This document shows positions 1 to 7,622 of a stretch of 43,005 nucleotides of DNA, piece after piece. Positions within the stretch are counted from its first letter, which is position 1; each line of letters starts with the position of its first letter. A program made the position numbers and the translations under genes. This DNA comes from Phocaeicola coprocola DSM 17136 (GTDB lineage: Bacteria > Bacteroidota > Bacteroidia > Bacteroidales > Bacteroidaceae), in contig NZ_DS981503.1 in assembly GCF_000154845.1 (NCBI RefSeq), positions 1 to 43,005 of the forward strand, read 5' to 3'. The notes below the pieces were generated by a model. That model did no database searches, was not told where the DNA came from, and saw only the letters and a program-made list of their open reading frames with translations.

Positions 1-116
1 ATTCAACAAGACTTATTCAGGGACACCGCAAGGGGGTATCATAAGCCCTATTTTGGCAAACATATACCTAGACAAGTTCGATAAGTACATGGATGAATAT
101 GCCAACAAATTCAATA
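1..116. repeat. Left copy of 116-bp terminal direct repeat
   Basis: These bases match 42890-43005 with one difference (G at 34, T at 42923), which is silent in the reverse transcriptase reading frame. Both copies are the same stretch of a group II intron ORF around the Gly-Thr-Pro-Gln-Gly motif. The window therefore begins and ends inside two copies, or two ends, of one repeated intron. Confidence 0.95.
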
Positions 117-667
117 AAGGGACAGCAAGAAGCCGCAACAAGGATATTTGCAAACTCAACAGCAGAGTACACTACCTAAAACGTAGGATAAATGAAGTAG
201 AGGATGTAAACGTAAGAACAAGGATGGTAGAAGAACTGCACGAAAAGCAGAAGCTGATACTTACAATGCCAAGTGGCAATGATATGGATGTAAACTTTCG
301 CAGGTTGAAATACGTGCGCTATGCCGATGATTTCCTTATCGGAGTTATCGGAACGAAAAACGAATGTGAGAGAATCAAAGCTGACATCACTAAGTTTATG
401 CAGGAAAAGTTAAGACTGGAGATGTCACAGGAAAAGACTTTGATTACAAATGCACAAGACAGCGCAAAATTTTTGGGTTACGAAATATATGTCCGTAAAG
501 ACTATGCCACAAAGAGAAACAGTAACGGAACAGTGCGCAGATACTTCAACGGGAATGTGATACTTAAGGCTGATATTACCCGTTCCGCTGCATTTTCTTG
601 TTTGTCTGTTTCTTTTGCGCCGTTCTGCATCGTTTTACGTATCAAGGTTTTAGCCGTCCTTCCGTAG
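2..667 (+). pseudogene. Group II intron reverse transcriptase, internal fragment with broken 3' end
   Basis: The frame is open from base 2 and reads FNKTYSGTPQGGIISPILAN, then the RT active-site motif YADDF (about nt 320-334), then the start of the maturase region ending VRRYFNGNVILK. After codon 172 of the ATG-53 frame (nt 566-568) the similarity stops. The last 32 codons look like random read-through to TAG at 667. The rest of the maturase (X) domain, any DNA-binding or endonuclease region and ribozyme domains V-VI are missing, so this copy should be inactive. Nothing recognisable lies between the break and the next gene at 733. The join could be a real deletion in the element or an assembly chimera. 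Domain identity is clear; the break position is inferred from the known layout of these proteins. Confidence 0.85.
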
Positions 668-732
668 CTTTGTGCCCATGTTTGATCCGCTTGCCGACAA
701 GGCGTCGGCAGCACTAAAATCTTATTGAAAAC

Positions 733-1926
733 ATGGAGAAAAAAGAAGAATTCATCCGAGTAGGCACCACGCTCTACAAGATTGTGGACCAGCCCCGCAT
801 CGACGGCGGCTATGTGAGGAAGCGCATCGCATGGAACTCCGAGACCCTGCGGCAGGACTACGGCAAGGACTACATGGCGGGCATCCCCAAGTATGACGGC
901 TTCTGCACCGTACCCGACCATGTGGACTACAAGCCCGTAGTCGGCAAGTTCCTCAACCTATATGAGCCGATAAGCCACCGACCGCAGGAGGGGGATTTCC
1001 CCTGCATCCGCTCGTTGGTGGAACACATCTTCGGCGAACAGTACGAGCAGGGCATGGACTACCTGCAACTGCTCTACCTCTATCCCATTCAGAAGCAACC
1101 CATCCTGTTGCTCGTGTCCGAAGAAAGGAATACGGGCAAGAGCACGTTCCTGAACTTTCTGAAAGCCATCTACCAAAACAACGTGACGTTCAACACCAAC
1201 GAGGACTTCCGCAGCCAGTTCAATTCCGACTGGGCGGGCAAACTGCTCATCATGGTGGACGAGGTGCTGCTTAACCGCCGTGAGGACAGCGAGCGGTTGA
1301 AGAACCTAAGTACCACGTTATCCTACAAGGTGGAGGCGAAAGGCAAAGACCGTGACGAGATAGGCTTCTTTGCCAAGTTCGTGCTTTGCTCCAACAACGA
1401 GCACCTGCCCGTCATCATCGACGCAGGGGAAACACGCTATTGGGTGCGGAAGATTGTGCCGCTCAAGAGTGACGACACTGACTTCCTGCAAAAGCTGAAA
1501 ACGGAAATACCCGCTTTTCTCCATTTCCTGCAACACAGGCAGCTATCCACCGGGAAAGAAAGTCGTATGTGGTTCAACCCGAAGCTGCTGGAAACGGATG
1601 CCCTGCGGAAGATAATCCGAAGCAACCGCAACAGGTTGGAGATTGAGATGGCTGAACTGTTGCTCGACATCATGGCAAGTGTCGGCGTTGAATCTGTCTC
1701 GTTCTGTCTGAATGATATTGTTCCGTTGCTCGTCTGCTCGCAAGTCAAGGTGGAGAAGTCGCAGGTTCGGAAAGTGGTGCAGGAGTGCTGGAAGCTGACA
1801 CCTGCATCCAACTCGCTTTCCTACACCACCTACCAATACGACTACAACCGTGAATGTCTTTACTCACCCGTAAGGAGGATTGGACGCTACTACACGGTAA
1901 GCAAAGCGCAATTGGAAACACTCTGA
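733..1926 (+). CDS. SF3-like primase-helicase family ATPase of a mobilizable element
   Basis: This 397-residue protein has a P-loop ATPase core. The Walker A motif lies in EERNTGKSTFLNFL (about residues 133-146) and a Walker B-like stretch is LLIMVDEV. A downstream LCSNNEHLPV segment resembles the sensor region of viral and plasmid SF3 helicases. No zinc-binding or TOPRIM primase domain is visible, so only helicase activity can be argued. Genes of this kind usually sit between integrase and relaxase in Bacteroides mobilizable elements and probably support replication of the excised circle. ATG 733 is the first start in frame and is preceded by an AT-rich stretch. The gene is followed by a repeat cluster (1932-2143) and a candidate oriT, which fits a replication and mobilization block. 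Function is by family resemblance. Confidence 0.75.
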   Translation: MEKKEEFIRVGTTLYKIVDQPRIDGGYVRKRIAWNSETLRQDYGKDYMAGIPKYDGFCTVPDHVDYKPVVGKFLNLYEPISHRPQEGDFPCIRSLVEHIFGEQYEQGMDYLQLLYLYPIQKQPILLLVSEERNTGKSTFLNFLKAIYQNNVTFNTNEDFRSQFNSDWAGKLLIMVDEVLLNRREDSERLKNLSTTLSYKVEAKGKDRDEIGFFAKFVLCSNNEHLPVIIDAGETRYWVRKIVPLKSDDTDFLQKLKTEIPAFLHFLQHRQLSTGKESRMWFNPKLLETDALRKIIRSNRNRLEIEMAELLLDIMASVGVESVSFCLNDIVPLLVCSQVKVEKSQVRKVVQECWKLTPASNSLSYTTYQYDYNRECLYSPVRRIGRYYTVSKAQLETL

Positions 1927-1931
1927 TATTT

Positions 1932-2143
1932 TGATGAAATGATGAAAGCATATATAAACATAAAGAATAACAGCAACTTACATACTCATCAAACGCTCAA
2001 CAAAAGTATTTGGCTGATGAAAAGAGAAAGCGGACGCAGCCCCATACATCACTTTTCTTTTGGCGAGCGGTTTGATGAAAAGATGTTGAGAGAACATCCA
2101 TCTGGTGGTCAGTGTGTTATGTTATCCATTCATCATTTCATCA
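1932..2143. repeat. Cluster of TGATGAAA octamers; candidate replication origin
   Basis: Five exact TGATGAAA octamers occur in 212 bp: plus strand at 1932, 1940, 2015 and 2073, and minus strand at 2136-2143. Looser versions lie at 1987 and 2155. The two ends also form a 15-bp perfect inverted repeat (TGATGAAATGATGAA at 1932-1946 against 2129-2143). The position directly after a helicase gene and before the transfer origin resembles iterons bound by a replication protein. An open frame covers 1939-2370 but has no recognisable domain and overlaps these repeats, so I do not call it a gene. Origin function is inference. Confidence 0.4.
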
Positions 2144-2326
2144 GATTTTCACCCCTCATCAAGTCCAACGGGAAAGCAACAGAGGTGAACACCGCCATCC
2201 GCAGGCTGGTCGGACGGACTTCCATCCTGCCGACCGACAGGGGAAAGCCGATGTTACAAGCGAAAAGAGAACAGCATCCGAAAACCGCCGACACCGCCGC
2301 AGGCTTTTGGAAAACAAAAAGCCATA

Positions 2327-2425
2327 GCTCATTAGGGCGTTTTCTTCACGCACCGCTTCGCTCATGCTAAAAACACCCCAATGAGCCAACGGGGTTACAC
2401 CCCTCTGGACACCCCCGTTTGCCCG
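2327..2425. other. Candidate origin of transfer (oriT) upstream of the MobV relaxase
   Basis: A 17-bp imperfect inverted repeat (GCTCATTAGGGCGTTTT at 2327-2343 with AAAACACCCCAATGAGC at 2370-2386, 15/17 paired) is followed by a GC-rich hairpin pairing AACGGGG (2388-2394) with CCCCGTT further on. MobV relaxases normally nick in hairpin-rich DNA just upstream of their own gene, and the relaxase starts at 2497. The nick site cannot be named from sequence alone. Confidence 0.45.
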
Positions 2426-2496
2426 TGCGGTACGAACCGCAGACAGACGGATACCGACAAGCAAGTTTGTAGAACCTAACAAAACAAGAAACGAAC

Positions 2497-3863
2497 ATGG
2501 GATACATAAGCATCCAAATCAACAAGGCGAAAGGGTCGGCTGACACGGGCGCATCCGACCACATCGAACGCAAGACCACGCCCAAGAACGCAGACCCTAC
2601 ACGCACCCATCTCAACCGTGAGCTGGTGCAATTCCCCGACGGTGTGGCAGACCGCACCGAGGCGATAAACCACCGCATCCGCACGGCTGGCATCAGGCGG
2701 AAGATAACACCCGACCAAGTACGGGCAATCCGCATCGTGCTTTCGGGCACGCACGAGGACATGGTGAGGGTGCAGGACGAGGCAGGCTGGACGAATGGTG
2801 CGGTGACAACCTGCAATGGCTGCACCGCACGTTCGGAAAAGAGAACACCGTTTCGGCAGTGCTGCACATGGACGAGCACGCACCGCACATCCACGCCACG
2901 GTAGTGCCGATAGTGACGGGCGAGCGCAGGAAAGCGAAGAAGCAGGCGGAGGGCAGACGCACCTACCGCAAGAAATCCAACGCCGTGCGCCTGTGCGCCG
3001 ATGACCTGCTGACACGTGAGAAGCTGGTAGCCTACCACGACAGCTACGCCGCAACAATGGCGAAATACGGCTTGCAGCGTGGCATCCGTGGTTCGGAGGC
3101 ACGGCACACCACCACCGCCCAATATTACCGTGACCTGAAACGGCAGACGGGAGAGCTTGAAACCAATGTCCGGCAGTTGCAGACCGAACGCCAACAGGCG
3201 AAGCAGGAACTTGACGAAGTACGGAAAGAAATCAAATCGGAGAAGCTGGAAGCCGCCAAGGCCGAAGTGAAAACGGCACTTGTGGCAAAGGTAGGTTCTC
3301 TTTTGGGCAGCGGCAAGCTGAAAGGACTGGAAGCCGACAACCGTACCCTGCAAGGCGAGGTTGCCGCCCGTGATGAAAGCATAGAACTGTTGCAGCAACA
3401 GATGGAGCGGCAACAGGAGGAACACCAACGGCAGCTTATGGAACTGCAAGTCAAGCACCGCAGGGAGATGTCGGACAAGGAAGCGGAACACCAAAAGGAA
3501 GTGTCATTCTTGAAATCCATCATCCAAAAAGCCAAGAAATGGTTTCCGCTGTTCCAAGAGTTGGTGTACATGGAGAAGTTCTGCCTCAAAGTCGGCTTCA
3601 ACGAGCGGCAGACCGCCACGCTTATCAGCGGCAAGCCGTTGTTCTACGAGGGTGAACTCTACTCGGAGGAACACAGGCGGAAGTTCACGACCGAAAGGGC
3701 GGGCTTCCAAGTGGTGAAAGACCCAATAGACAAATCCAAACTTGCACTTGCCATTAACGGGCAACCGATTGGCGAATGGTTCAAGGAACAATTCGATAGG
3801 CTATTCTCGTCCATTAGGAGGACTGTCGAGCCGCTTAGGAGAGGCAAGGGCATGGGATTATAA
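2497..3863 (+). pseudogene. MobV-family relaxase (Pre/Mob plasmid recombination enzyme), frameshifted
   Basis: The relaxase nicks oriT to start conjugative mobilization. The N-terminal part reads MGYISIQINKAKGS from ATG 2497. The catalytic metal-binding motif HMDEHAPHIHA (nt 2866-2898) is in another frame, followed by a long Gln/Glu-rich coiled coil (about nt 3125-3530) typical of MobV C-termini. Near 2781-2782 the expected codons for ...EGRLDEWCGDNLQWL are one G short (GAGGC where GAGGGC is expected), which shifts the frame. As read, the first frame stops at 2904 without the catalytic motif, so the protein should be non-functional unless the base is a sequencing error or is bypassed. An internal ATG at 2859 could only give a piece lacking the N-terminal fold. 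Family assignment is firm; cause of the shift is open. Confidence 0.85.
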
Positions 3864-3871
3864 ACAATGCC

Positions 3872-3933
3872 AACGGGAGGGTAGCAAGTTTGTGTTTTGG
3901 GCAGACCAAAACCGCTTGCCGCTCTCCCCCGTT
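3872..3933. terminator. Hairpin between convergent relaxase and cupin genes
   Basis: An inner perfect stem (GTTTTGG 3894-3900 with CCAAAAC 3906-3912, five-base loop) sits inside an outer imperfect stem (AACGGGAGGGTAGCAAG 3872-3888 against CTTGCCGCTCTCCCCCGTT ending at 3933). It fills the only gap between two convergent genes, so a bidirectional terminator is likely. No long T-run follows it. Confidence 0.45.
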
Positions 3934-3953
3934 AATCAGCAATTTGTATTATA

Positions 3954-4403
3954 TTACCATTTCACCGGTTCGTCCAAAATCACGCCATCGGTAGCATCTT
4001 CTGCGGTGAACGTGTTGCCACGATACTGTACGCAGAGCATTACAAGCGAAGCCGTTCCGTTGTTGCGTACGCTGCGTTTTCCGTTGGGAGCCACGCGCAC
4101 TATGCTGCCTTCTTCAACGGGAAACACCTGTCCGTCCACCTGGAACTCGCCCTTTCCTGCAAGGAAGAAGTAAAGCTCCTCGTGGTTCTTATGGGTGTGG
4201 AGGAAGCCCGTTTCCGTGTTGGGTTGGAACATCTGGAAGGAAAATTCACTGCCCGTTGCCTGAAGTGCCGCACCTCCGAACACCTTTCCCGGAATCTTTA
4301 CTTCGGGTGAAAGTTCTATCACATACTCACTCAGTTCACTTAGCTTGCCAACGCTTATTACACTGAAATTTTCGGCTGCTGCTATTTTTTTGATTTCTTT
4401 CAT
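3954..4403 (-). CDS. Small cupin-domain protein
   Basis: This 149-residue protein is a single-domain cupin. The first metal-binding motif is in THKNHEELYFFLAGKGEFQVDG and the second conserved half contains EEGSIVRVAPNGKRSVRN. Two histidines and a glutamate (H-x3-HEE) are in place to bind a metal. The start is set at ATG 4403 (MKEIKKIAAAE), preceded by a purine-rich stretch; a longer frame to 4490 would overlap the upstream MBL gene and adds 29 low-complexity residues. It lies 20 nt behind the MBL gene on the same strand, so it is probably the last gene of that unit and under the same promoter. The substrate cannot be read from the sequence. In such clusters small cupins often act as metal-dependent isomerases or binding proteins, but that is a guess here. 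Confidence 0.8.
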   Translation of the reverse strand: MKEIKKIAAAENFSVISVGKLSELSEYVIELSPEVKIPGKVFGGAALQATGSEFSFQMFQPNTETGFLHTHKNHEELYFFLAGKGEFQVDGQVFPVEEGSIVRVAPNGKRSVRNNGTASLVMLCVQYRGNTFTAEDATDGVILDEPVKW

Positions 4404-4423
4404 CTCTGCAATTTTTATAGGGC

Positions 4424-5203
4424 TTATAATTTGATGGTTTCTCCGTCTTCCGGGATAATCAGGCGGTTCATGTCCGCTCCGTGATGCCACGCTTCGTTGC
4501 GCAAGATTTCACGGGTGGTCTGGCAATGGTCAATAGCATCCATGTGGACGGCTATCAGCTTGATATGCGTGGGCAGTTCATCCAACATTTGCATTACCTC
4601 AGCTTCATCTGGGATGATGCAGCCGTCCACTTTGGAAAACTCCGGAAAGACTGCACCGCCGCTGTTCACCACGATGTAGTCGGGATTGAACCGTTCCACC
4701 GTTTCGCGGATGCACGCTTCCCATTTGCAATCGCCCATAATATAAACCGTAGGACAGTCCTCTGATGTCAGGACATAGCCCGACACAGGTCCCATTATCT
4801 CGCCAATCTTGCCGAAACCGTGATGACCGCTTACACGATGGATGGTCATTCCACCCATTGTTGTCTTGTCTTCGATTACTTCCACCCGTGTGAAGCCATC
4901 CTGTTCCACCGTCGCCTTGTCCTGCGGTTGGGTATAATAAAGGATGTCCTTCGACAGATGCCGCTTTACTGTTTCATCGTAATGGTCGGGGTGAATGTGC
5001 GTTTGCAATACAAAGTTCACCCCTTCTGTTATCTCACTGACGGGCATTACGAGATACACACGGGGACTTTTATACACACCAAGTGCCGACTGGATGGTTC
5101 CCTTGTCGGCAAAGAACGGGTCAACAAGGATGTTGTGTCCTGCATAATTGATTCTCAAAGTGGCATTGCGCACCAAGCGGATAGTCGTTGTCTTTTTCAT
5201 CAT
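4424..5203 (-). CDS. MBL-fold metallo-hydrolase, UlaG-like
   Basis: This 259-residue protein carries the metallo-beta-lactamase signature THIHPDHYD after an N-terminal beta sandwich with NILVDPFF. Later metal and fold positions are visible in YIMGDCKWEACI and IAVHMDAIDH. Length and the early LRINYAGHNILVDP strand resemble the UlaG group (L-ascorbate-6-phosphate lactonase and relatives), which is functionally mixed. Starts at 5203 and 5200 are both possible (ATGATG). It is the first gene of its own unit: a conserved operator-like block and promoter-like box lie at 5239-5305, giving a leader of about 29 nt, and the cupin gene follows. Its pairing with two sirtuin-like genes suggests a small phosphorylated or nucleotide-derived substrate, but no sequence feature proves this. 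Confidence 0.85.
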   Translation of the reverse strand: MMKKTTTIRLVRNATLRINYAGHNILVDPFFADKGTIQSALGVYKSPRVYLVMPVSEITEGVNFVLQTHIHPDHYDETVKRHLSKDILYYTQPQDKATVEQDGFTRVEVIEDKTTMGGMTIHRVSGHHGFGKIGEIMGPVSGYVLTSEDCPTVYIMGDCKWEACIRETVERFNPDYIVVNSGGAVFPEFSKVDGCIIPDEAEVMQMLDELPTHIKLIAVHMDAIDHCQTTREILRNEAWHHGADMNRLIIPEDGETIKL

Positions 5204-5238
5204 TCTACTATTTTTAATTGTTTTATCGTTTACGGTTG

Positions 5239-5305
5239 CAAAGTTCGGAAGAATCTTCCCGTGACTCTATGCCTTAAACATGGGAATATGTACCATTTTG
5301 ATAAA
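5239..5305 (-). promoter_or_regulatory. Promoter and operator-like block of the MBL-cupin unit
   Basis: On the minus strand a GAACTTTG box (5246-5239), close to the Bacteroides -7 consensus TAnnTTTG, continues as CAACCGTAAA. Upstream at 5305-5268 is a 38-bp block beginning TTTATCAAAATGG and ending GGCATA, separated from the box by 21 bp. The same block, with identical spacing, lies upstream of the SirTM gene (29/38 identical). The block overlaps the last codons of the zinc-less sirtuin gene. GGCATA falls where a -33 element would be, an arrangement typical of AraC-type activation. Confidence 0.6.
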
Positions 5306-5981
5306 GTTCATTCTTCAATTCTTGGAGCGTCACGGCTATGTCGCCTGCCAGTCCGATGGACTTGTGGACAATGGCATCGGGAATGTACAATTCCGATGCC
5401 AAGTTCAGCGTGATGTAGATAGCATGAGGCTCGCTATTTGCCAGTTGCATCAAGGGCTGTTTGATAAGTCGATTGTACCGACCGATACCCAACTCAAAGA
5501 TAACTACGTTCCTATTATGATAACGCCGAAGGAATTCGTTTGCCTGACAACTTTTATCCTTAAGTGGGCGGTGTTCCAATAAATCTTCGAAAGTACCTTC
5601 TACCTCAAAGACCTTTTCCGCATCGAAGCCGGACAGTTCCAGATGCGTATCGGCATTCGAAGTAAGGATAAAGTAATCCCTATGATTCACAACGGCAAGC
5701 AGGTCTTTCATCACCTGCGAGGGACGGTACTCTTTGACCCAGTGCTGCACAAGGCATTGCAGAAACTCTGCCCGTACGTTTTCCGTAGGGTAGTGAAAGA
5801 AACAACCTTCAATGACATTCCGTATGCCATACTGCTGTTGGAAATCCCCAAACTGGCAACGGAACATCTCGTTGTTGGCAAAGACGTGATAGCCTTCAGC
5901 GATAGAAAGCCCGTTGCTGGCTCCTATCAGCAGGGCATCGGCCCGGACGATGGCCTGGGCAGCTTGTTGTATTTCGTTCAT
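5274..5981 (-). CDS. Zinc-less SirTM-like sirtuin paralogue
   Basis: This 235-residue Rossmann-fold protein parallels the SirTM gene at 6594-7511 along its whole length. GASNGLSIAEG matches GGASGMSAASG, LTSNAD (Asn109) matches ATTNQD, and FELGIGRYNRLIKQPL and GLAGDIAVTLQEL match LELGVGMMTPMFIKEP and AISDDIAVTLKKL. The cysteine-rich zinc module is absent. The position of the catalytic His of deacetylases, Gln in SirTM, is Glu128 (EVEGTF). ATG 5981 is preferred because it follows the GNAT stop by 5 nt and has AAAGG upstream; ATG 6005 would overlap that gene. It may bind NAD or ADP-ribose, act as a partner or decoy of the intact SirTM, or hydrolyse NAD. Deacetylase activity is unlikely. The relation to the neighbour is seen; the role is inference. 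Confidence 0.75.
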   Translation of the reverse strand: MNEIQQAAQAIVRADALLIGASNGLSIAEGYHVFANNEMFRCQFGDFQQQYGIRNVIEGCFFHYPTENVRAEFLQCLVQHWVKEYRPSQVMKDLLAVVNHRDYFILTSNADTHLELSGFDAEKVFEVEGTFEDLLEHRPLKDKSCQANEFLRRYHNRNVVIFELGIGRYNRLIKQPLMQLANSEPHAIYITLNLASELYIPDAIVHKSIGLAGDIAVTLQELKNELYQNGTYSHV

Positions 5982-5986
5982 GACCT

Positions 5987-6583
5987 TTATGCTAAGGGTT
6001 TCCAATAGATATAGGTCATGTAATCTGCTTCCTCGGTAGAGTAATGCGTATCACGATACCGGGAAGCCAAGGCAAAACCGTGGGCAGGATAATAATCGTG
6101 GTCGCACGAAGTGTCTGTCCATAGGAACATCCGTTTAGCGCCCATTGCGCTGAACTCCTGCATCATTGCGCGTAGCAGTTCCCTGCCGCATCCCTTCTGT
6201 ATGCTAATGAATAGGGAGAGTTTTACGTCGCCATCGCCCATTTGCGCGATGGTGTTCCGGTCGGCTTCGTCCATATAGTCGTTGAGCCGTTCCAGCAACT
6301 CCTTCTCCTGCGGGTTCATCGTCTTGCATTGCTCGCCGACCCATACGGACAGGTCTGCCATCTTGCCTTTCCGTGTGCCGAAGATGATGCCTTTCACTTC
6401 TCCGTTACAGGTGATTTTGAATGCCAAATCCTCGTCCGTGTAATTATGACGGACGATACATTCTGCAATGCAACGGATATATTCAGCCCGGAACTCATCG
6501 TAATATCCGTGCCAAGTTTGCCGTGCCATGCTTATTGCAGCATTCATATCTTTTTCTGAAAACTTTGTTATCTCCATAGTCAT
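5987..6583 (-). CDS. GNAT-family N-acetyltransferase
   Basis: This 198-residue protein has the acetyl-CoA pyrophosphate-binding motif of the GNAT fold in QKGCGRELLRAMM (about residues 128-140), followed by GAKRMFLWTDTSCDHDYYPAHGF, which matches motif B with the usual Y-x-x-x-GF ending. GNAT enzymes move acetyl groups to amines of proteins or small molecules; the substrate here is unknown. It starts 10 nt after the stop of the SirTM gene and ends 5 nt before the sirtuin paralogue, so the three form one transcription unit. An acetyltransferase between two sirtuin-like proteins suggests opposing or sequential modification of one target, though neither sirtuin looks like a deacetylase. ATG 6583 is chosen; ATG 6577 is equally possible. 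Confidence 0.8.
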   Translation of the reverse strand: MTMEITKFSEKDMNAAISMARQTWHGYYDEFRAEYIRCIAECIVRHNYTDEDLAFKITCNGEVKGIIFGTRKGKMADLSVWVGEQCKTMNPQEKELLERLNDYMDEADRNTIAQMGDGDVKLSLFISIQKGCGRELLRAMMQEFSAMGAKRMFLWTDTSCDHDYYPAHGFALASRYRDTHYSTEEADYMTYIYWKPLA

Positions 6584-6593
6584 TTATATTATT

Positions 6594-7511
6594 TTAATAA
6601 ATACGTGAGGGATTGAATGCTTCCTTTGCATTAAATTCTTTCATGCCTGCCGTGGACTTGCCAAGCAGTTTCTTCAACGTAACGGCAATATCATCACTGA
6701 TGGCAAGACTTTTCTTCGCAATCTCTTTCGGCACAATGGCGTGTTGCGGATTGACGGTGGCATAAAAGGCATCGGGGAACTGATAAGTCATGTTCATAAA
6801 CGGTTCCTTAATGAACATCGGGGTCATCATACCTACACCGAGTTCGAGGAACAGTACCTTGCGCCGTGAGTTGGCACGCAGGAAATCGAGGTACCTTTTC
6901 ATTTCGCGCTGATAGTATTCACCTTCAAGGAATGTGTGCGAGCGTACCCACGGAGCCAGTTCTTCGCCGCAATGCGGGCAACGGGGAATCAGTTCGTCAG
7001 GCAATACATCTCCCACAATCTTATCGCTTAACTCGAAAACTTTCTCCTTATTATAATATATTTCATCGTGACACGGACGGCTGCATTGCCAGTAACGGTT
7101 ATCTCCTTGAATCCGAGTAATCTTTTCATCCGGGAATACCCGGAAAAACTGTGCATCCTGATTGGTTGTGGCTATATAATAATTTTTTCCTTGAAGAAGT
7201 TTTGCCAAATCTTTGTAAGTTTCACCTGTATAACACTCATAAATATAACGGGTGGCACGTAACATGCTTGCCCAAAGTTCTCCGCGGCTGAGACGCCTGT
7301 CATAAAATAAGTCGAAATAATTATGGATATTATATTTCTCAGCCAATCCTCCTGCCAACATTTTATAGACGTCATCATCTTGATAATAAAAAACGAATCC
7401 GGAAGCGGCAGACATTCCCGATGCACCGCCCACTACAATGGCATCAGCTTCGTCTATTTTCTTCTTTAACAAGTCTATTTTTTCTTTTGCAACCATATCG
7501 TATGTTTCCAT
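6594..7511 (-). CDS. Class M sirtuin (SirTM-like), predicted protein ADP-ribosyltransferase
   Basis: SirTM enzymes use NAD+ to ADP-ribosylate a carrier protein. This 305-residue protein has the sirtuin nucleotide loop GGASGMSAASG, then TTNQD (Asn117), then RIQGD, where Gln135 stands in place of the histidine essential to deacetylases. The zinc module has Cys143, Cys147 (QCSRPCH), Cys178 and Cys181 (RCPHCG), followed by Arg190 in PWVRS. As I recall, Streptococcus SirTM depends on Asn118, Gln137 and Arg192, so all three line up with near-equal spacing. The ATG at 7541 lies upstream of the likely promoter box and is rejected; 7511 is used, and 7496 remains possible. It heads a unit with GNAT and a sirtuin paralogue. 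The usual macrodomain, GcvH-like and lipoate-ligase partners are absent here. Class assignment is strong; activity and target are inferred. Confidence 0.85.
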   Translation of the reverse strand: METYDMVAKEKIDLLKKKIDEADAIVVGGASGMSAASGFVFYYQDDDVYKMLAGGLAEKYNIHNYFDLFYDRRLSRGELWASMLRATRYIYECYTGETYKDLAKLLQGKNYYIATTNQDAQFFRVFPDEKITRIQGDNRYWQCSRPCHDEIYYNKEKVFELSDKIVGDVLPDELIPRCPHCGEELAPWVRSHTFLEGEYYQREMKRYLDFLRANSRRKVLFLELGVGMMTPMFIKEPFMNMTYQFPDAFYATVNPQHAIVPKEIAKKSLAISDDIAVTLKKLLGKSTAGMKEFNAKEAFNPSRIY

Positions 7512-7522
7512 TTTTCCGGTTA

Positions 7523-7589
7523 CAAAGTTCAGTAATATCATTCAATAGTTTTATGCCAAAAAATTGCAAATATATGCCATCTTGATAAA
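7523..7589 (-). promoter_or_regulatory. Promoter and operator-like block of the SirTM unit
   Basis: The minus-strand box GAACTTTG (7530-7523) is followed by TAACCGGAAA. The 38-bp upstream block (7589-7552) starts TTTATCAAGATGG and ends GGCATA, with 21 bp to the box, exactly as in the MBL unit. Within it TATGCCA is repeated 21 bp apart (plus-strand 7552 and 7573), two helical turns, as expected for tandem half-sites of an AraC-family dimer. The block lies between this operon and the divergent AraC gene, so it may also serve autoregulation. Confidence 0.6.
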
Positions 7590-7598
7590 TAAAAACAT

Positions 7599-7606
7599 TA
7601 CTTTTG
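7599..7606 (+). promoter_or_regulatory. Promoter -7 box of the AraC-family gene
   Basis: TACTTTTG matches the Bacteroides -7 consensus TAnnTTTG and is followed by CACAAACGGC. Transcription would start near 7613, leaving a leader of only about 10 nt before ATG 7623. The operator-like block at 7552-7589 lies just upstream. Confidence 0.6.
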
Positions 7607-7622
7607 CACAAACGGCAAGCGT

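Noticed and set aside
1939..2370. Open frame of 143 codons between helicase and oriT
   Set aside because: No recognisable domain, composition of repeated octamers, overlap with both the repeat cluster and the oriT hairpin, and no close ribosome site.
502..3634. Long minus-strand frames opposite the helicase and relaxase genes
   Set aside because: They mirror GC-rich coding sequence of clear plus-strand genes and have no domain signals.
7512..7541. Upstream start codon of the SirTM gene at 7541
   Set aside because: The shared promoter-like box GAACTTTG (7523-7530) lies inside this extension, so transcripts from it would not include that codon.
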